From Auanema rhodensis (lineage: Eukaryota; Nematoda; Chromadorea; Rhabditida; Rhabditidae), in assembly GCA_964057225.1 (NCBI GenBank), contig OZ059895.1, positions 17,885,688-17,949,687 on the forward strand: a stretch of DNA of 64,000 bases, read 5' to 3'. The stretch's first letter is position 1, and every line of letters begins with the position of its first letter. Made by a program: the position numbers and the translations under genes. Of this stretch, positions 51,618-60,636 are shown piece after piece. The notes under the pieces were generated by a model, which worked only from the letters and a program-made list of their open reading frames with translations, did no database searches and was not told the origin of the DNA.

Positions 51618-51779
51618 TTTTTTTTCTTTCTGAACACCTTGGTTTGAAGAAATAACATCTGTAAATCAATTCAGAATTACCCTCAACTGCTGAGCTTCGC
51701 CTCGTTCCTTTTTCTATTTGTTTTATATTGTTCATCCACAAGCAGTGACTGTATAGAAATATTTTTCTTTCTTATTGTA

Positions 51780-51851
51780 GCCTCTATAGCTCAGTGGCTG
51801 AGCGTTGGTCTTGTAAACCAAAGGTCGGTGGTTCAATCCCGCCTGGAGGCA
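51780..51851 (+). tRNA. tRNA-Thr(TGT), D-loop variant
   Basis: A20T. Confidence 0.87.
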
Positions 51852-52013
51852 TTTTTTTTCTTTCTGAACACCTTGGTTTGAAGAAATAACATCTGTAAAT
51901 CAATTCAGAATTACCCTCAACTGCTGAGCTTCGCCTCGTTCCTTTTTCTATTTGTTTTATATTGTTCATCCACAAGCAGTGACTGTATAGAAATATTTTT
52001 CTTTCTTATTGTA

Positions 52014-52085
52014 GCCTCTATAGCTCAGTGGCTGAGCGTTGGTCTTGTAAACCAAAGGTCGGTGGTTCAATCCCGCCTGGAGGCA
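52014..52085 (+). tRNA. tRNA-Thr(TGT), D-loop variant
   Basis: A20T. Confidence 0.87.
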
Positions 52086-52247
52086 TTTTTTTTCTTTCTG
52101 AACACCTTGGTTTGAAGAAATAACATCTGTAAATCAATTCAGAATTACCCTCAACTGCTGAGCTTCGCCTCGTTCCTTTTTCTATTTGTTTTATATTGTT
52201 CATCCACAAGCAGTGACTGTATAGAAATATTTTTCTTTCTTATTGTA

Positions 52248-52319
52248 GCCTCTATAGCTCAGTGGCTGAGCGTTGGTCTTGTAAACCAAAGGTCGGTGGT
52301 TCAATCCCGCCTGGAGGCA
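52248..52319 (+). tRNA. tRNA-Thr(TGT), D-loop variant
   Basis: A20T. Confidence 0.87.
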
Positions 52320-52481
52320 TTTTTTTTCTTTCTGAACACCTTGGTTTGAAGAAATAACATCTGTAAATCAATTCAGAATTACCCTCAACTGCTGAGCTTC
52401 GCCTCGTTCTTGTTTCTATTTGTTTCATATTGTTCATCCACAAACAGTGACTGTATAGAAATATTTTTCTATCTTATTGTA

Positions 52482-52553
52482 GCCTCTATAGCTCAGTGGC
52501 AGAGCGTTGGTCTTGTAAACCAAAGGTCGGTGGTTCAATCCCGCCTGGAGGCA
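52482..52553 (+). tRNA. tRNA-Thr(TGT)
   Basis: Consensus copy. Confidence 0.95.
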
Positions 52554-52715
52554 TTTTTTTTCTTTCTGAACACCTCAGTTTGAAGAAATAACATCTGTAA
52601 ATCAATTCAAAATTACCCTCAACTGCTGAGCTTCGTCTCGTTCCTGTTTCTATTTGTTTCATATTGTTCATCCACAAACAGTGACTGTATAGAAATATTT
52701 TTCTTTCTTATTGTA

Positions 52716-52787
52716 GCCTCTATAACTCAGTGGCAGAGCGTTGGTCTTGTAAACCAAAGGTCGGTGGTTCAATCCCGCCTGGAGGCA
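52716..52787 (+). tRNA. tRNA-Thr(TGT), A-box variant
   Basis: G10A, but with the ACACCTTGG spacer of the A20T family: a recombinant unit. Confidence 0.82.
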
Positions 52788-52949
52788 TTTTTTTTCTTTC
52801 TGAACACCTTGGTTTGAAGAAATAACATCTGTAAATCAATTCAGAATTACCCTCAACTGCTGAGCTTCGCCTCGTTCCTTTTTCTATTTGTTTTATATTG
52901 TTCATCCACAAGCAGTGACTGTATAGAAATATTTTTCTTTCTTATTGTA

Positions 52950-53021
52950 GCCTCTATAGCTCAGTGGCTGAGCGTTGGTCTTGTAAACCAAAGGTCGGTG
53001 GTTCAATCCCGCCTGGAGGCA
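52950..53021 (+). tRNA. tRNA-Thr(TGT), D-loop variant
   Basis: A20T with the spacer of the G10A family: the reciprocal neighbour of the recombinant unit. Confidence 0.87.
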
Positions 53022-53183
53022 TTTTTTTTCTTTCTGAACACCTCAGTTTGAAGAAATAACATCTGTAAATCAATTCAGAATTACCCTCAACTGCTGAGCT
53101 TCGCCTCGTTCTTGTTTCTATTTGTTTCATATTGTTCATCCACAAACAGTGACTGTATAGAAATATTTTTCTATCTTATTGTA

Positions 53184-53255
53184 GCCTCTATAGCTCAGTG
53201 GCAGAGCGTTGGTCTTGTAAACCAAAGGTCGGTGGTTCAATCCCGCCTGGAGGCA
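53184..53255 (+). tRNA. tRNA-Thr(TGT)
   Basis: Consensus tRNA; terminator of five T. Confidence 0.95.
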
Positions 53256-53417
53256 TTTTTCTTCTTTCTGAACACCTCAGTTTGAAGAAATAACATCAGT
53301 AAATCAATTCAAAATTACCCTCAACTGCTGAGCTTCGCCTCGTTCCTGTTTCTATTTGTTTCATATTGTTCATCCACAAACAGTGACTGTATAGAAATAT
53401 TTTTCTTTCTTATTGTA

Positions 53418-53489
53418 GCCTCTATAGCTCAGTGGCAGAGCGTTGGTCTTGTAAACCAAAGGTCGGTGGTTCAATCCCGCCTGGAGGCA
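53418..53489 (+). tRNA. tRNA-Thr(TGT)
   Basis: Consensus copy. Confidence 0.95.
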
Positions 53490-53651
53490 TTTTTTTTCTT
53501 TCTGAACACCTCAGTTTGAAGAAATAACATCTGCAAATCAATTCAAAATTACCCTCAACTGCTGAGCTTCGGATCGTTGCTGTTTCTATTTGTTGCATAT
53601 TGTTCATCCACAAACAGTGACTGTATAGAAATATTTTTCTTTCTTATTGTA

Positions 53652-53723
53652 GCCTCTATAGCTCAGTGGCAGAGCGTTGGTCTTGTAAACCAATGGTCGG
53701 AGGTTAAATCCCGACTGGAGGCA
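53652..53723 (+). tRNA. tRNA-Thr(TGT), decayed
   Basis: A43T, T50A, C55A and C63A; two T-stem pairs lost. Confidence 0.7.
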
Positions 53724-53885
53724 TTTTTTTTCTTTCTGAACACCTTAGTTTGAAGAAATAACATCTGTAAATCAATTCAGAATTACCCTCAACTGCTGAG
53801 CTTCGCCTCGTTCCTTTTTCTATTTGTTTTATATTGTTCATCCACAAGCAGTGACTGTATAGAAATATTTTTATTTCTTATTGTA

Positions 53886-53957
53886 GCCTCTATAGCTCAG
53901 TGGCAGAGCGTTGGTCTTGTAAACCAAAGGTCGGTGGTTCAATCCCGCCTGGAGGCA
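53886..53957 (+). tRNA. tRNA-Thr(TGT)
   Basis: Consensus tRNA; followed by ATTATTTTTCG. Confidence 0.95.
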
Positions 53958-54120
53958 ATTATTTTTCGTTCTGAGCACCTCAGTTTGAAGAAATAACATC
54001 TGTAAATCAATTCAGAATTACCCTCAACTGCTGAGCTTCGCCTCGTTCTTGTTTCTATTTGTTTCATATTGTTCATCCACAAGCAGTGACTGTATAGAAA
54101 TATTTTTCTTTCTTATTGTA

Positions 54121-54192
54121 GCCTCTATAGCTCAGTGGCAGAGCGTTGGTCTTGTAAACCAAAGGTCGGTGGTTCAATCCCGCCTGGAGGCA
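54121..54192 (+). tRNA. tRNA-Thr(TGT)
   Basis: Consensus tRNA; followed by ATTATTTTTCG. Confidence 0.95.
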
Positions 54193-54355
54193 ATTATTTT
54201 TCGTTCTGAGCACCTCATTTTGAAGAAATAACATCTGTAAATCAATTCAGAATTACCCTCAACTGCTGAGCTTCGCCTCGTTCTTGTTTCTATTTGTTTC
54301 ATATTGTTCATCCACAAACAGTGACTGTATAGAAATATTTTTTTATCTTATTGTA

Positions 54356-54427
54356 GCCTCTACAGCTCAGTGGCAGAGCGTTGGTCTTGTAAACCAAAGG
54401 TCGGAGGTTAAATCCCGCCTGGAGGCA
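54356..54427 (+). tRNA. tRNA-Thr(TGT), decayed
   Basis: T8C, T50A, C55A. Confidence 0.7.
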
Positions 54428-54589
54428 TTTTTTTTCTTTCTGAACACCTCAGTTTGAAGAAATAACATCTGTAAATCAATTCAAAATTACCCTCAACTGC
54501 TGAGCTTCGCCTCGTTCCTTTTTCTATTTGTTTTATATTGTTCATCCACAAGCAGTGACTGTATAGAAATATTTTTCTTTCTTATTGTA

Positions 54590-54661
54590 GCCTCTATAGC
54601 TCAGTGGCTGAGCGTTGGTCTTGTAAACCAAAGGTCGGTGGTTCAATCCCGCCTGGAGGCA
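54590..54661 (+). tRNA. tRNA-Thr(TGT), D-loop variant
   Basis: A20T. Confidence 0.87.
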
Positions 54662-54823
54662 TTTTTTTTCTTTCTGAACACCTTGGTTTGAAGAAATAAC
54701 ATCTGTAAATCAATTCAGAATTACCCTCAACTGCTGAGCTTCGCCTCGTTCCTTTTTCTATTTGTTTTATATTGTTCATCCACAAGCAGTGACTGTATAG
54801 AAATATTTTTCTTACTTATTGTA

Positions 54824-54895
54824 GCCTCTATAGCTCAGTGGCTGAGCGTTGGTCTTGTAAACCAAAGGTCGGTGGTTCAATCCCGCCTGGAGGCA
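54824..54895 (+). tRNA. tRNA-Thr(TGT), D-loop variant
   Basis: A20T. Confidence 0.87.
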
Positions 54896-55057
54896 TTTTT
54901 TTTCTTTCTGAACACCTTGGTTTGAAGAAATAACATCTGTAAATCAATTCAGAATTACCCTCAACTGCTGAGCTTCGCCTCGTTCCTTTTTCTATTTGTT
55001 TTATATTGTTCATCCACAAGCAGTGACTGTATAGAAATATTTTTCTTTCTTATTGTA

Positions 55058-55129
55058 GCCTCTATAGCTCAGTGGCTGAGCGTTGGTCTTGTAAACCAAA
55101 GGTCGGTGGTTCAATCCCGCCTGGAGGCA
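55058..55129 (+). tRNA. tRNA-Thr(TGT), D-loop variant
   Basis: A20T. Confidence 0.87.
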
Positions 55130-55291
55130 TTTTTTTTCTTTCTGAACACCTTGGTTTGAAGAAATAACATCTGTAAATCAATTCAGAATTACCCTCAACT
55201 GCTGAGCTTCGCCTCGTTCCTTTTTCTATTTGTTTTATATTGTTCATCCACAAGCAGTGACTGTATAGAAATATTTTTCTTTCTTATTGTA

Positions 55292-55363
55292 GCCTCTATA
55301 GCTCAGTGGCTGAGCGTTGGTCTTGTAAACCAAAGGTCGGTGGTTCAATCCCGCCTGGAGGCA
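55292..55363 (+). tRNA. tRNA-Thr(TGT), D-loop variant
   Basis: A20T. Confidence 0.87.
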
Positions 55364-55525
55364 TTTTTTTTCTTTCTGAACACCTTGGTTTGAAGAAATA
55401 ACATCTGTAAATCAATTCAGAATTACCCTCAACTGCTGAGCTTCGCCTCGTTCTTGTTTCTATTTGTTTCATATTGTTCATCCACAAACAGTGACTGTAT
55501 AGAAATATTTTTCTATCTTATTGTA

Positions 55526-55597
55526 GCCTCTATAGCTCAGTGGCAGAGCGTTGGTCTTGTAAACCAAAGGTCGGTGGTTCAATCCCGCCTGGAGGCA
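55526..55597 (+). tRNA. tRNA-Thr(TGT)
   Basis: Consensus copy. Confidence 0.95.
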
Positions 55598-55759
55598 TTT
55601 TTTTTCTTTCTGAACACCTCAGTTTGAAGAAATAACATCTGTAAATCAATTCAAAATTACCCTCAACTGCTGAGCTTCGTCTCGTTCCTGTTTCTATTTG
55701 TTTCATATTGTTCATCCACAAACAGTGACTGTATAGAAATATTTTTCTTTCTTATTGTA

Positions 55760-55831
55760 GCCTCTATAACTCAGTGGCAGAGCGTTGGTCTTGTAAACCA
55801 AAGGTCGGTGGTTCAATCCCGCCTGGAGGCA
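55760..55831 (+). tRNA. tRNA-Thr(TGT), A-box variant
   Basis: G10A. Confidence 0.82.
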
Positions 55832-55993
55832 TTTTTTTTCTTTCTGAACACCTCAGTTTGAAGAAATAACATCTGTAAATCAATTCAGAATTACCCTCAA
55901 CTGCTGAGCTTCGCCTCGTTCTTGTTTCTATTTGTTTCATATTGTTCATCCACAAACAGTGACTGTATAGAAATATTTTTCTATCTTATTGTA

Positions 55994-56065
55994 GCCTCTA
56001 TAGCTCAGTGGCAGAGCGTTGGTCTTGTAAACCAAAGGTCGGTGGTTCAATCCCGCCTGGAGGCA
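55994..56065 (+). tRNA. tRNA-Thr(TGT)
   Basis: Consensus tRNA; terminator of five T. Confidence 0.95.
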
Positions 56066-56227
56066 TTTTTCTTCTTTCTGAACACCTCAGTTTGAAGAAA
56101 TAACATCAGTAAATCAATTCAAAATTACCCTCAACTGCTGAGCTTCGCCTCGTTCCTGTTTCTATTTGTTTCATATTGTTCATCCACAAACAGTGACTGT
56201 ATAGAAATATTTTTCTTTCTTATTGTA

Positions 56228-56299
56228 GCCTCTATAGCTCAGTGGCAGAGCGTTGGTCTTGTAAACCAAAGGTCGGTGGTTCAATCCCGCCTGGAGGCA
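56228..56299 (+). tRNA. tRNA-Thr(TGT)
   Basis: Consensus copy. Confidence 0.95.
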
Positions 56300-56461
56300 T
56301 TTTTTTTCTTTCTGAACACCTCAGTTTGAAGAAATAACATCTGCAAATCAATTCAAAATTACCCTCAACTGCTGAGCTTCGGATCGTTGCTGTTTCTATT
56401 TGTTGCATATTGTTCATCCACAAACAGTGACTGTATAGAAATATTTTTCTTTCTTATTGTA

Positions 56462-56533
56462 GCCTCTATAGCTCAGTGGCAGAGCGTTGGTCTTGTAAAC
56501 CAAAGGTCGGAGGTTAAATCCCGCCTGGAGGCA
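56462..56533 (+). tRNA. tRNA-Thr(TGT), B-box variant
   Basis: T50A and C55A. Confidence 0.75.
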
Positions 56534-56695
56534 TTTTTTTTCTTTCTGAACACCTTAGTTTGAAGAAATAACATCTGTAAATCAATTCAGAATTACCCTC
56601 AACTGCTGAGCTTCGCCTCGTTCCTTTTTCTATTTGTTTTATATTGTTCATCCACAAGCAGTGACTGTATAGAAATATTTTTATTTCTTATTGTA

Positions 56696-56767
56696 GCCTC
56701 TATAGCTCAGTGGCAGAGCGTTGGTCTTGTAAACCAAAGGTCGGTGGTTCAATCCCGCCTGGAGGCA
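56696..56767 (+). tRNA. tRNA-Thr(TGT)
   Basis: Consensus tRNA; followed by ATTATTTTTCG. Confidence 0.95.
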
Positions 56768-56930
56768 ATTATTTTTCGTTCTGAGCACCTCAGTTTGAAG
56801 AAATAACATCTGTAAATCAATTCAGAATTACCCTCAACTGCTGAGCTTCGCCTCGTTCTTGTTTCTATTTGTTTCATATTGTTCATCCACAAGCAGTGAC
56901 TGTATAGAAATATTTTTCTTTCTTATTGTA

Positions 56931-57002
56931 GCCTCTATAGCTCAGTGGCAGAGCGTTGGTCTTGTAAACCAAAGGTCGGTGGTTCAATCCCGCCTGGAGG
57001 CA
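56931..57002 (+). tRNA. tRNA-Thr(TGT)
   Basis: Consensus tRNA; followed by ATTATTTTTCG. Confidence 0.95.
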
Positions 57003-57165
57003 ATTATTTTTCGTTCTGAGCACCTCATTTTGAAGAAATAACATCTATAAATCAATTCAGAATTACCCTCAACTGCTGAGCTTCGCCTCGTTCTTGTTTC
57101 TATTTGTTTCATATTGTTCATCCACAAACAGTGACTGTATAGAAATATTTTTCTATCTTATTGTA

Positions 57166-57237
57166 GCCTCTATAGCTCAGTGGCAGAGCGTTGGTCTTGT
57201 AAACCAAAGGTCGGTGGTTCAATCCCGCCTGGAGGCA
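57166..57237 (+). tRNA. tRNA-Thr(TGT)
   Basis: Consensus tRNA; followed by ATTATTTTTCG. Confidence 0.95.
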
Positions 57238-57400
57238 ATTATTTTTCGTTCTGAGCACCTCAGTTTGAAGAAATAACATCTGTAAATCAATTCAGAATTA
57301 CCCTCAACTGCTGAGCTTCGCCTCGTTCTTGTTTCTATTTGTTTCATATTGTTCATCCACAAGCAGTGACTGTATAGAAATATTTTTATTTCTTATTGTA

Positions 57401-57472
57401 GCCTCTATAGCTCAGTGGCAGAGCGTTGGTCTTGTAAACCAAAGGTCGGTGGTTCAATCCCGCCTGGAGGCA
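57401..57472 (+). tRNA. tRNA-Thr(TGT)
   Basis: Consensus tRNA; followed by ATTATTTTTCG. Confidence 0.95.
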
Positions 57473-57635
57473 ATTATTTTTCGTTCTGAGCACCTCAGTT
57501 TGAAGAAATAACATCTGTAAATCAATTCAGAATTACCCTCAACTGCTGAGCTTCGCCTCGTTCCTTTTTCTATTTGTTTCATATTGTTCATCCACAAACA
57601 GTGACTGTATAGAAATATTTTTCTATCTTATTGTA

Positions 57636-57707
57636 GCCTCTATAGCTCAGTGGCAGAGCGTTGGTCTTGTAAACCAAAGGTCGGTGGTTCAATCCCGCCT
57701 GGAGGCA
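57636..57707 (+). tRNA. tRNA-Thr(TGT)
   Basis: Consensus copy. Confidence 0.95.
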
Positions 57708-57868
57708 TTTTTTTTCTTTCTGAACATCTCAGTTTGAAGAAATAACATCTGTAAATCAATTCAAAATTACCCTCAACTGCTGAGCTTCGCCTCGTTCCTT
57801 TTTCTATTTGTTGTATATTGTTCATCCACAAGCAGTGACTGTATAGAAATATTTTTCTTTATATTGTA

Positions 57869-57940
57869 GCCTCTATAGCTCAGTGGCAGAGCGTTGGTCT
57901 TGTAAACCAAAGGTCGGTGGTTCAATCCCGCCTGGAGGCA
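57869..57940 (+). tRNA. tRNA-Thr(TGT)
   Basis: Consensus tRNA; upstream CTTTATATTG variant. Confidence 0.95.
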
Positions 57941-58103
57941 ATTATTTTTCGTTCTGAGCACCTCAGTTTGAAGAAGTAACATCTGTAAATCAATTCAGAA
58001 TTACCCTCAACTGCTGAGCTTCGCCTCGTTCTTGTTTCTATTTGTTTCATATTGTTCATCCACAAGCAGTGACTGTATAGAAATATTTTTATTTCTTATT
58101 GTA

Positions 58104-58175
58104 GCCTCTATAGCTCAGTGGCAGAGCGTTGGTCTTGTAAACCAAAGGTCGGTGGTTCAATCCCGCCTGGAGGCA
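58104..58175 (+). tRNA. tRNA-Thr(TGT)
   Basis: Consensus tRNA; followed by ATTATTTTTCG. Confidence 0.95.
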
Positions 58176-58338
58176 ATTATTTTTCGTTCTGAGCACCTCA
58201 GTTTGAAGAAATAACATCTGTAAATCAATTCAGAATTACCCTCAACTGCTGAGCTTCGCCTCGTTCTTGTTTCTATTTGTTTCATATTGTTCATCCACAA
58301 ACAGTGACTGTATAGAAATATTTTTATTTCTTATTGTA

Positions 58339-58410
58339 GCCTCTATAGCTCAGTGGCAGAGCGTTGGTCTTGTAAACCAAAGGTCGGTGGTTCAATCCCG
58401 CCTGGAGGCA
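58339..58410 (+). tRNA. tRNA-Thr(TGT)
   Basis: Consensus tRNA; followed by ATTATTTTTCG. Confidence 0.95.
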
Positions 58411-58573
58411 ATTATTTTTCGTTCTGAGCACCTCAGTTTGAAGAAATAACATCTGTAAATCAATTCAGAATTACCCTCAACTGCTGAGCTTCGCCTCGTT
58501 CTTGTTTCTATTTGTTTCATATTGTTCATCCACAAACAGTGACTGTATAGAAATATTTTTCTATCTTATTGTA

Positions 58574-58645
58574 GCCTCTATAGCTCAGTGGCAGAGCGTT
58601 GGTCTTGTAAACCAAAGGTCGGTGGTTCAATCCCGCCTGGAGGCA
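58574..58645 (+). tRNA. tRNA-Thr(TGT)
   Basis: Consensus copy. Confidence 0.95.
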
Positions 58646-58806
58646 TTTTTTTTCTTTCTGAACATCTCAGTTTGAAGAAATAACATCTGTAAATCAATTC
58701 AAAATTACCCTCAACTGCTGAGCTTCGCCTCGTTCCTTTTTCTATTTGTTGTATATTGTTCATCCACAAGCAGTGACTGTATAGAAATATTTTTCTTTAT
58801 ATTGTA

Positions 58807-58878
58807 GCCTCTATAGCTCAGTGGCAGAGCGTTGGTCTTGTAAACCAAAGATCGGTGGTTCAATCCCGCCTGGAGGCA
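58807..58878 (+). tRNA. tRNA-Thr(TGT)
   Basis: G45A in the variable loop. Confidence 0.92.
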
Positions 58879-59041
58879 ATTATTTTTCGTTCTGAGCACC
58901 TCAGTTTGAAGAAATAACATCTGTAAATCAATTCAGAATTACCCTCAACTGCTGAGCTTCGCCTCGTTCTTGTTTCTATTTGTTTCATATTGTTCATCCA
59001 CAAACAGTGACTGTATAGAAATATTTTTTTTACTTGTTGTA

Positions 59042-59113
59042 GCCTCTATAGCTCAGTGGCAGAGCGTTGGTCTTGTAAACCAAAGGTCGGTGGTTCAATC
59101 CCGCCTAGAGGCA
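59042..59113 (+). tRNA. tRNA-Thr(TGT)
   Basis: G66A gives a U-A pair at 6:66. Confidence 0.93.
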
Positions 59114-59275
59114 TTTTTTTTCTTTCTGAACACCTCAGTTTGAAGAAATAACATCTGTAAATCAATTCAAAATTACCCTCAACTGCTGAGCTTCGCCTCG
59201 TTCCTGTTTCTATTTGTTTCATATTGTTCATCCACAAACAGTGACTGTATAGAAATATTTTTCTTTCTTATTGAA

Positions 59276-59347
59276 GCCTCTATAGCTCAGTGGCAGATCT
59301 TTGGTCTTGTAAACCAAAGGTCGGTGGTTCAATCCCGCCTGGAGGCA
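59276..59347 (+). tRNA. tRNA-Thr(TGT), D-stem variant
   Basis: G23T breaks a D-stem pair and G25T changes the D/anticodon junction. Confidence 0.78.
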
Positions 59348-59509
59348 TTTTTTTTCTTTCTGAACACATCAGTTTGAAGAAATAACATCTGTAAATCAAT
59401 TCAAAATTACCCTCAACTGCTGAGCTTCGCCTCGTTCTTGTTTCTATTTGTTTCATATTGTTCATCCACAAACAGTGACTGTATAGAAATATTTTTTTTT
59501 CTTATTGAA

Positions 59510-59581
59510 GCCTCTATAGCTCAGTGGCAGAGCGTTGGTCTTGTAAACCAAAGGTCGGTGGTTCAATCCCGCCTGGAGGCA
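59510..59581 (+). tRNA. tRNA-Thr(TGT)
   Basis: Consensus copy. Confidence 0.95.
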
Positions 59582-59743
59582 TTTTTTTTCTTTCTGAACA
59601 CATCAGTTTGAAGAAATAACATCTGTAAATCAATTCAGAATTACCCTCAACTGCTGAGCTTCGCCTCGTTCCTGTTTCTATTTGTTTCATATTGTTCATC
59701 CACCAACAGTGACTGTATAGAAATATTTTTCTTTCTTATTGTA

Positions 59744-59815
59744 GCCTCTATAGCTCAGTGGAAGAGCGTTGGTCTTGTAAACCAAAGGTCGGTGGTTCAA
59801 TCCCGCCTGGAGGCA
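59744..59815 (+). tRNA. tRNA-Thr(TGT), D-loop variant
   Basis: C19A in the D loop. Confidence 0.92.
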
Positions 59816-59977
59816 TTTTTTTTCTTTCTGAACACCTCAGTTTGAAGAAATAACATCTGTAAATCAATTCAGAATTACCCTCAACTGCTGAGCTTCGCCT
59901 CGTTCTTGTTTCTATTTGTTTCATATTGCTCATCCACAAACAGTGACTGTATAGAAATATTTTTCTATCTTATTGTA

Positions 59978-60049
59978 GCCTCTATAGCTCAGTGGAAGAG
60001 CGTTGGTCTTGTAAACCAAAGGTCGGTGGTTCAATCCCGCCTGGAGGCA
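59978..60049 (+). tRNA. tRNA-Thr(TGT), D-loop variant
   Basis: C19A. Confidence 0.92.
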
Positions 60050-60211
60050 TTTTTTTTCTTTCTGAACACCTCAGTTTGAAGAAATAACATCTGTAAATCA
60101 ATTCAGAATTACCTTCAACTGCTGAGCTTCGCCTCGTTCCTGTTTCTATTTGTTTCATATTGTTCATCCACAAACAGTGACTGTATAGAAATATTTTTCT
60201 ATCTTATTGTA

Positions 60212-60283
60212 GCCTCTATAGCTCAGTGGAAGAGCGTTGGTCTTGTAAACCAAAGGTCGGTGGTTCAATCCCGCCTGGAGGCA
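60212..60283 (+). tRNA. tRNA-Thr(TGT), D-loop variant
   Basis: C19A. Confidence 0.92.
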
Positions 60284-60445
60284 TTTTTTTTCTTTCTGAA
60301 CACCTCAGTTTCAAGAAATAACATCTGTAAATCAATTCAAAATTACCTTCAACTGCTGAGCTTCGCCTCGTTGCTGTTTCTATTTGTTGCATATTGTTCA
60401 TCCACAAACAGTGACTGTATAGAAATATTTTTCTATCTTATTGTA

Positions 60446-60517
60446 GCCTCTATAGCTCAGTGGAAGAGCGTTGGTCTTGTAAACCAAAGGTCGGTGGTTC
60501 AATCCCGCCTGGAGGCA
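60446..60517 (+). tRNA. tRNA-Thr(TGT), D-loop variant
   Basis: C19A; last tRNA of the window. Confidence 0.92.
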
Positions 60518-60636
60518 TTTTTTTTCTTTCTGAACACCTCAGTTTGAAGAAATAACATCTGTAAATCAATTCAAAATTACCCTCAACTGCTGAGCTTCGC
60601 CTCGTTCCTGTTTCTATTTGTTTCATATTGTTCATC

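Larger units (their letters stand above)
48502..57165 (+). repeat. Higher-order repeat of tRNA units (2810 / 3044 / 2810 bp)
   Basis: Each block opens with a T8C/T50A/C55A tRNA, then four A20T tRNAs, a consensus copy, a G10A copy, two consensus copies with distinct spacers, a T50A/C55A copy and two copies followed by ATTATTTTTCG. The middle block has one extra unit. There the G10A tRNA carries the spacer normally behind an A20T tRNA, and the following A20T tRNA carries the spacer normally behind G10A. Confidence 0.93.
48213..60636 (+). repeat. tRNA-Thr(TGT) tandem array, block C (53 units)
   Basis: Fifty-three units on the plus strand, all with a 72-nt tRNA. The segments 48502-51311, 51312-54355 and 54356-57165 repeat the same 12-13 unit series almost exactly, a clear higher-order repeat. 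Many units end the tRNA with AATTATTTTTCG instead of the usual long T run. The block ends mid-spacer, within TTGTTCATC, where a different satellite begins. Confidence 0.97.
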
